From Parachlorella kessleri (taxonomy: Eukaryota > Chlorophyta > Trebouxiophyceae > Chlorellales > Chlorellaceae), in the NCBI GenBank assembly GCA_001598975.1, contig BBXU01001747.1:1-11486 (forward strand): a stretch of DNA of 11,486 bases. Direction: 5' to 3'. The position numbers were made by a program, and so were the translations under genes. Below, in pieces: positions 7,690 through 11,486 of the stretch; position 1 is the stretch's first letter, and each line of letters starts with the position of its first letter. Below the pieces are notes generated by a model. The model was given only the letters and a program-made list of their open reading frames with translations, ran no database searches and was not told the origin of the DNA.

Positions 7690-10600
7690 GTGAGTCCTGT
7701 TGAGGCAATTGGCCTTTCCTGACAGAACCCAGCCGCTCCTTCACTGCATGATCTCAGAGTCAACCGCCTATGCTTGAACAAGGGAGACCCGGAACAACAA
7801 CCCCCTACCTCCCTGTGGGAACCAAGACTTCATCCGGCCGTGGCTTCTCACGCAAAGAGGCTTTGCGGGGCCACCCGCATGCATGCTGTTGCTATGAACC
7901 CAGAATATGCCTGCAGGGCTGTCGTCTGCAGATGGTGGGCTGGCAGGCGACATGCCTCTGAGGCACCTGCTTCAGGGCGGCGCCACCTCCCAGGCAACGG
8001 CTATTGCTGGTGAGCTGCAGATTTATTCAAGTCTATTCACATGTCTGCTCTTTGCGTGGTTGCCGCCAGACCGCCACAAGCAACCACTGACTGTACCATG
8101 CTGGCTAAGCTCGAGTGAGAACTGTGCTGTTCAAATGCAGATGCTGTGGCTCGCGGTGATACCAAGGTGGGTGGTGTCCTCCCAAGGTTACATAAGTCAT
8201 GCATGCTCAAGCACCTTGAAATCGTGTGCATGCGATTGATGACCAAAGGAGTGGCTTCCATGCACTGTGCATGAGGCTGAAAGCGGGTATACAGACTACA
8301 CACGACTCCATTAGACTTCTGGAAGACTGAGCAACTAGAAGGAGGCGCGCTGCCCTGCCTGCATGCACCCAGTCAGCACCGCTCCTTAGTGTGTTGTGAG
8401 TTCAGGCAGCCGCACAGGCGATTGCCCAGGCATCCGCGTCAGGAGACACAGCAGCCATTGCCCAGGTATGGTCGGGCATGCGCATTAGTACCGGTGCAGG
8501 GCCATGTTATAGGGGAGCGGACGGGCAGTCCATGATCCCTATAAGGTTGCGTTTGTCATCGCACACCAGCGTTACAAACTTTAGTAGATACTATATTGAC
8601 CCAGAGCTGGCAGTGCCTCCGCTGCCCCCGGCTGTCTGCAGGCCACAGCGATCGCTACAGCGGCAGGGAACAGGTGCGGTGGTGCGTCCCCTGTTGCGCA
8701 GACAAGGCATACAAGGCTGTTTGTCTTGAGGCATGCTCCCTGGCTTTCTCGCATCTCGCGCCGTAACAGTACCGTGCGCTGATATAGCACGCTGTTGCAG
8801 CTAAGGACGTCATGCAACATTGTCGTGACGTCCCTGCGAACAATGTCCGCAACCGAGGGTGTTCATAGGAGGGAAATGCACCTCGTGCTTTGCAGCTCCG
8901 CCTTGGCCCAGGCCGCTGCCCAGGCGACCTCGTCAGGGGGCGCCAACGCCAATGCTGTGGCTAGCGCCATATCTCAGGTGTGTTCTGCAGTTCAGTGCAG
9001 TCTAGCGTGACAGCATGCTGTCGGACTGGCAGTGCTGCAGGTCGGTTGCTTTAACAGGAGAGGCACCTCCAGGGTTGCATAAAAATCCCATAGGGGCCAT
9101 AGGGACGGACGAGAAGATTTTGCAGTTCGCACCAGTCAGGAGGCATGAACCATTGCGCTGAACCCAGCAACAGCAAAGCATCCCAAGCATTTGCCACCTT
9201 CTGAGGTCTGGCTTTTGCCGCAAATGGCAGCTCAACACCCTGTATCACCCATGCTGCAACAGTGCATTGGAGTTGGGTGCAGGGTTCGGGTGCCAAGGTG
9301 GATCCTAACTCCCTGCAGCAGGGGAACGCTAACGCGGTAAGTCAGTCTGGCTAAGCTTAGCTGGCTTAGAGCTGCACTGAGAAGCGACCGCTGCGGCTCA
9401 ATAGCTCTGTGGACAGGTCCAGGACCAGGGGAATCACAACCCCGCCGCGGTGGCTGAGTCACTCGTCCAGATCTGGAGAACGGTTCACATAGCGCCTCTG
9501 GTTGTTGCTGGCAAAATCTACCATATGTGTTGCATCGGACAAACTGGGTCTGCGCGGCATGACTGCAGGTGGCCAACGCTGTGGCCCAAGGCGCTGGAAG
9601 TAAGTTTGGGAGTGTAACCCCGTATGGCCCATCTCTGCCCCTGGTGCTCTGTCGGCCCTGTGCCCTGGTACTGCCCACCAGCCTGCCCTTGTCAATCTCA
9701 CACAGCGCAGCAGCAGCTGCTTGCTGTGCCTGTCACTTGTTCGAGGTCCGTGTGAGTTTCTGCACAGAGGAGGCATTGCCATGTCACGTTCTAAACCACA
9801 TGGTGTGCTGCAGGCACCGCCAGCTCTGTTGCCCAGGCAAACAGCCAGACGTTCAACGACGCCGCCAGCGCCACAAGCACTGCTGTAGCCAAGGTCAGCG
9901 CCCTCCCAGTTGGCTCATATGTTGATGCAGCTGTGGTAGATGATGAGCCCTGGCTGCTTCTGAAGGCTGTCTAGTGGGTGGTCTCTCCCCTCAGCGTGGC
10001 CAAGACTGACCCCAAGTGCTGCTGTGGCTGGTGGGCGTGGGACCTGTGTTGCCAGCAGACCGTGAAGGACGAGAATCGAACTGACCAGCTGTGCTTCGCA
10101 GCTGCAGTTGCTCAGCAAACCCGCCTGCCTACCTCCTATTTGTGAGCCCTGCAGGCCGTGGCTGACGTGTGTGGCGGCGGCTCAGCCCAAGCCGCTGCCC
10201 AGGCTGCTGCACAAGCAACGGTAAGCCTTGGTTTCCTAGCAGCACCCGCATACAGAGCTCCAGAGCGGGTGCTCGTTACCCACAGCGGTTGTAGGCTCCC
10301 TACCCAGCGTCCACTGCAAGCTAGTCACGCCTGCTGTGTAGTCTTCGATGCTCTGGTAACCGCTGGAAGCTTCACCTGGTGACAAGTGTATCCTCATGCG
10401 CAGGCCACCGCAACTGCCACCGCTGTTGCCAAGGCCTCCGCCCAGACGCAGACGACCGGAGGCGGCCAAGCATGTGCCAGCGCCAGTGCCACAGGTACGG
10501 GCGCCTAAGAGAGCAGCAGTCCCTCACGGGCGGTGCCCAGCGGGGTCACCGCCACGCTCAGCACTGCTGGCAGTCCTCCTCAAATGTGGAGAGCTCTGGA

Positions 10601-11403
10601 TTCTTGCACGCCAGAGCACTGCATGGCACTGTGCTCTGCTGCCAGGCGTAGCGGCCAGTGTAGTGCGCACTCGTGCCCAGCGCAGCGCGGCTGGCAGCTG
10701 CGGCTACCGAGCGCCCGCCCTGCCTCCCATGTGCTGGCGTCCTGTGAGGGGTACCCCGTGGGGGTGGCCCGAGGGGGTGGCCACCAGTGCGAGTTGTGGA
10801 CATGCCCCCCTGCAACCCAGTGGTGTAGCTGGGCCCATCCAAGTGACTCACAAGGGCCATGCAGCCCGCGACAGGCTGTGAAACTTTGCTAGGGTCAAAC
10901 CCTGCTCACCTGGTTCACTGGCTGCCTGCTGTGCAGCCACCGCTGTTGCGGAGGCTGTTGCAAAGGCCTCAGCACAGGTGAGCCGTTACTGTGACACAAG
11001 ATGCATAGTCACTTGCTGCATTGGGAGCAATGGGTTACCTCAAGGGGTACCTCACTTGGAGCCCGGAATGTTGTCTGCTGCTGAGCCTGGCGTGTGCTTA
11101 CGGCAAACTCATCACTTTTGCGTGGATGGGCACACACCTAGCCCGAGTTCCCTGTGCAAAAGTGTGGACCCAAGCCTTCAACTCTGGGCATGCCAGATGT
11201 GGTCCGACGAGCTTGATCAGCCGATCAGTGAGCGTACCGCTGGCTGGCAGGTTGGCTTTGGAGGTCTTCGGGGGTCACCATGCATGAAGTGACCCTTTGC
11301 ATGCAGGCCATTGCCAAGGCCAGCTGCTGCCCCAGTGCGCAAGCAATTGCCACCGCCACCAGCGATGCTGTCTCCAAACAAGTAGCCAGAGCAGTTGCCA
11401 AGG
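7614..11403 (+). CDS. secreted Ala-rich, Cys-punctuated silk-like protein, paralogue, 3'-partial (12 exons seen)
   Basis: Function unknown; paralogue of the gene at 3600-6794. Exons: 7614-7689, 7932-8009, 8410-8465, 8642-8673, 8896-8977, 9319-9336, 9569-9599, 9814-9893, 10155-10220, 10404-10494, 10937-10977, 11307-11403; 748 nt, 249 residues plus one base, all phases consistent. Residues 1-18 are a signal peptide (MGQGAALCVLLCLAVTA). Residues 26-124 are extra repeats rich in Ala, Gly, Asn and Ser without cysteine (GNANAV-like units). Residues 125-249 match the paralogue: AVADVC (C157), GGGQAC (C197), KASCC (C224-C225). The Gly linker and six-Cys end of the paralogue would lie past the right edge. 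The last exon is followed by GTGAGT, so I treat it as spliced, though a TAA lies in frame just beyond at 11409. A structural wall or matrix role is inferred from secretion and composition only. Confidence 0.8.
7932..8009 (+). CDS. Ala-rich gene (plus) exon 2 (start one of three)
   Basis: Ends GCTG|GTGAGC, phase 1. Encodes ...GDMPLRHLLQGGATSQATA. Acceptors at 7916, 7931 and 7946 are all CAG, all phase 1 and all in frame; 7931 (GTCGTCTGCAG) has the best pyrimidine tract, so 7932 was chosen. Starts of 7917 or 7947 add or remove five residues. Confidence 0.6.
8410..8465 (+). CDS. Ala-rich gene (plus) exon 3
   Basis: 56 nt, encodes AQAIAQASASGDTAAIAQ. The acceptor region TTCAGGCAG|CC has two AGs four bases apart; only the second gives the phase 1 required. 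Donor CCCAG|GTATGG, phase 0. Confidence 0.75.
8642..8673 (+). CDS. Ala-rich gene (plus) exon 4
   Basis: 32 nt, acceptor GGCTGTCTGCAG|GCC (phase 0), donor AACAG|GTGCGG (phase 2). Encodes ATAIATAAGN. Confidence 0.72.
8896..8977 (+). CDS. Ala-rich gene (plus) exon 5
   Basis: 82 nt, acceptor TGCTTTGCAG|C (phase 2), donor TCTCAG|GTGTGT (phase 0). Encodes SALAQAAAQATSSGGANAN then AVASAISQ. Confidence 0.82.
9319..9336 (+). CDS. Ala-rich gene (plus) exon 6: 18-nt microexon
   Basis: Encodes QGNANA, phase 0 on both sides. CTAAC lies 9 nt before the acceptor CCCTGCAG, and the donor is GCG|GTAAGT. The acceptor is followed by another CAG, so a 15-nt version lacking Gln is equally in frame. Confidence 0.6.
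9569..9599 (+). CDS. Ala-rich gene (plus) exon 7
   Basis: 31 nt, acceptor TGACTGCAG|GTG (phase 0), donor GGAA|GTAAGT (phase 1). Encodes VANAVAQGAG, so the spliced product reads QGNANAVANAVAQGAG. Confidence 0.75.
9814..9893 (+). CDS. Ala-rich gene (plus) exon 8
   Basis: 80 nt, acceptor GTGCTGCAG|GC (phase 1), donor GCCAAG|GTCAGC (phase 0). Encodes TASSVAQANSQTFNDAA then SATSTAVAK; homologous to exon 2 of the minus-strand gene. Confidence 0.82.
10155..10220 (+). CDS. Ala-rich gene (plus) exon 9: AVADVCGGG block
   Basis: 66 nt, acceptor GCCCTGCAG|GCC, donor ACG|GTAAGC, phase 0 on both sides. Encodes AVADVCGGGSAQAAAQ then AAAQAT; strongest match to the minus-strand gene (exon 3). Confidence 0.88.
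10404..10494 (+). CDS. Ala-rich gene (plus) exon 10: GGGQAC turn
   Basis: 91 nt, acceptor CATGCGCAG|GCC (phase 0), donor CACAG|GTACGG (phase 1). Encodes ATATATAVAKASAQTQTT then GGGQACASASAT. The 3' intron position, six residues after the Cys in phase 1, is conserved in the paralogue. Confidence 0.84.
10937..10977 (+). CDS. Ala-rich gene (plus) exon 11
   Basis: 41 nt, acceptor TGCTGTGCAG|CC (phase 1), donor CACAG|GTGAGC (phase 0). Encodes TAVAEAVAKASAQ. The preceding 442-bp intron holds long open frames but none that the paralogue supports as an exon. Confidence 0.8.
11307..11403 (+). CDS. Ala-rich gene (plus) exon 12: KASCC block
   Basis: 97 nt, acceptor TTTGCATGCAG|GCC (phase 0), donor AAGG|GTGAGT (phase 1). 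Encodes AIAKASCCPSAQAIAT then ATSDAVSKQVARAVAK. It corresponds to the end of exon 6 plus exon 7 of the minus-strand gene, with no intron between. If the donor is not used, translation stops at TAA 11409-11411 after Gly-Glu. Confidence 0.8.
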
Positions 11404-11446
11404 GTGAGTAATACATCCTGCAAAGCCGGTCGGCGTAGCGGCTGGG

Positions 11447-11486
11447 GTGGTGGTGTGTGTGTGGTGGCGTGTGTGTGTGTGTGGGG
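11447..11486. repeat. GT-rich simple repeat at the right edge
   Basis: Imperfect (TG)n tract interrupted by TGGTGGCG, running to the last base of the window; it lies in the presumed intron after exon 12. Confidence 0.9.

Noticed and set aside
10050..10100. GAGAATCGAACT, resembling a tRNA T-arm on the minus strand
   Set aside because: The T stem does not pair properly and no anticodon or acceptor stem can be built around it.
10600..10755. Possible extra exon encoding GVAASVVRTRAQRSAAGSCG in the intron after plus exon 10
   Set aside because: It can be made phase-compatible only with a weak G|GTACCC donor, and the paralogue joins the flanking exons directly at exactly this place.
10396..10881. 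161-codon plus-strand open frame
   Set aside because: It reads plus exon 10 in the wrong frame (RRPPQLPPLL) and runs on into the intron.
1..11486. CRISPR arrays, insertion sequences, bacterial-type operons
   Set aside because: No spaced repeat array, terminal inverted repeats or transposase-like protein seen; gene structure is clearly eukaryotic.

Overview
The window looks like nuclear DNA of a green alga (Chlorophyta; a trebouxiophyte or chlorophycean is my guess). It is GC-rich, its coding sequence is cut into many short exons by GT-AG introns of roughly 70-950 bp, several donors are GTGAGT/GTAAGT, branch-point-like CTAAC sits before two acceptors, and TGTAA (the usual green-algal poly(A) signal) occurs downstream of one gene. 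Long open frames are mostly noise. The real genes were rebuilt from splice signals, phase agreement and protein character.

Layout. (1) Positions 1-765 (perhaps to 1830), minus strand: the 5' part of a PP2C (PPM-family) Ser/Thr phosphatase gene; the remainder lies beyond the left edge. (2) 1831-3027: no supported gene; it holds the upstream region of the phosphatase gene. (3) 3600-6794, minus strand: a complete 11-exon gene for a 285-residue secreted protein with a signal peptide, alternating-alanine segments punctuated by Cys/Gly turns, a Gly-rich linker and a six-cysteine C-terminal segment. (4) 6795-7613: an 819-bp shared divergent promoter region with two 16-bp perfect palindromes, two CACGTG boxes and a repeated GCAGAAGT word. 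(5) 7614 to beyond 11403, plus strand: a paralogue of gene (3), with 12 exons visible, continuing past the right edge. Both window ends fall in simple sequence (a C17 run; a GT-rich tract).

The divergent pair is the main item of interest. Both proteins start with a 76-nt phase-1 signal-peptide exon. Both carry the same AVAKAVADVC block, nearly the same cysteine spacing (41 and 27 residues in one, 40 and 27 in the other) and a conserved Cys-Cys pair, yet most of their introns lie at different places. The plus-strand copy has an extra, frame-neutral block of six small exons (including an 18-nt microexon) encoding more Ala/Gly/Asn repeats. I do not recognise a named family. Secretion and silk-like composition suggest a wall, matrix or adhesive structural protein, and that is inference. 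All exon models are hand-made and need transcript support.
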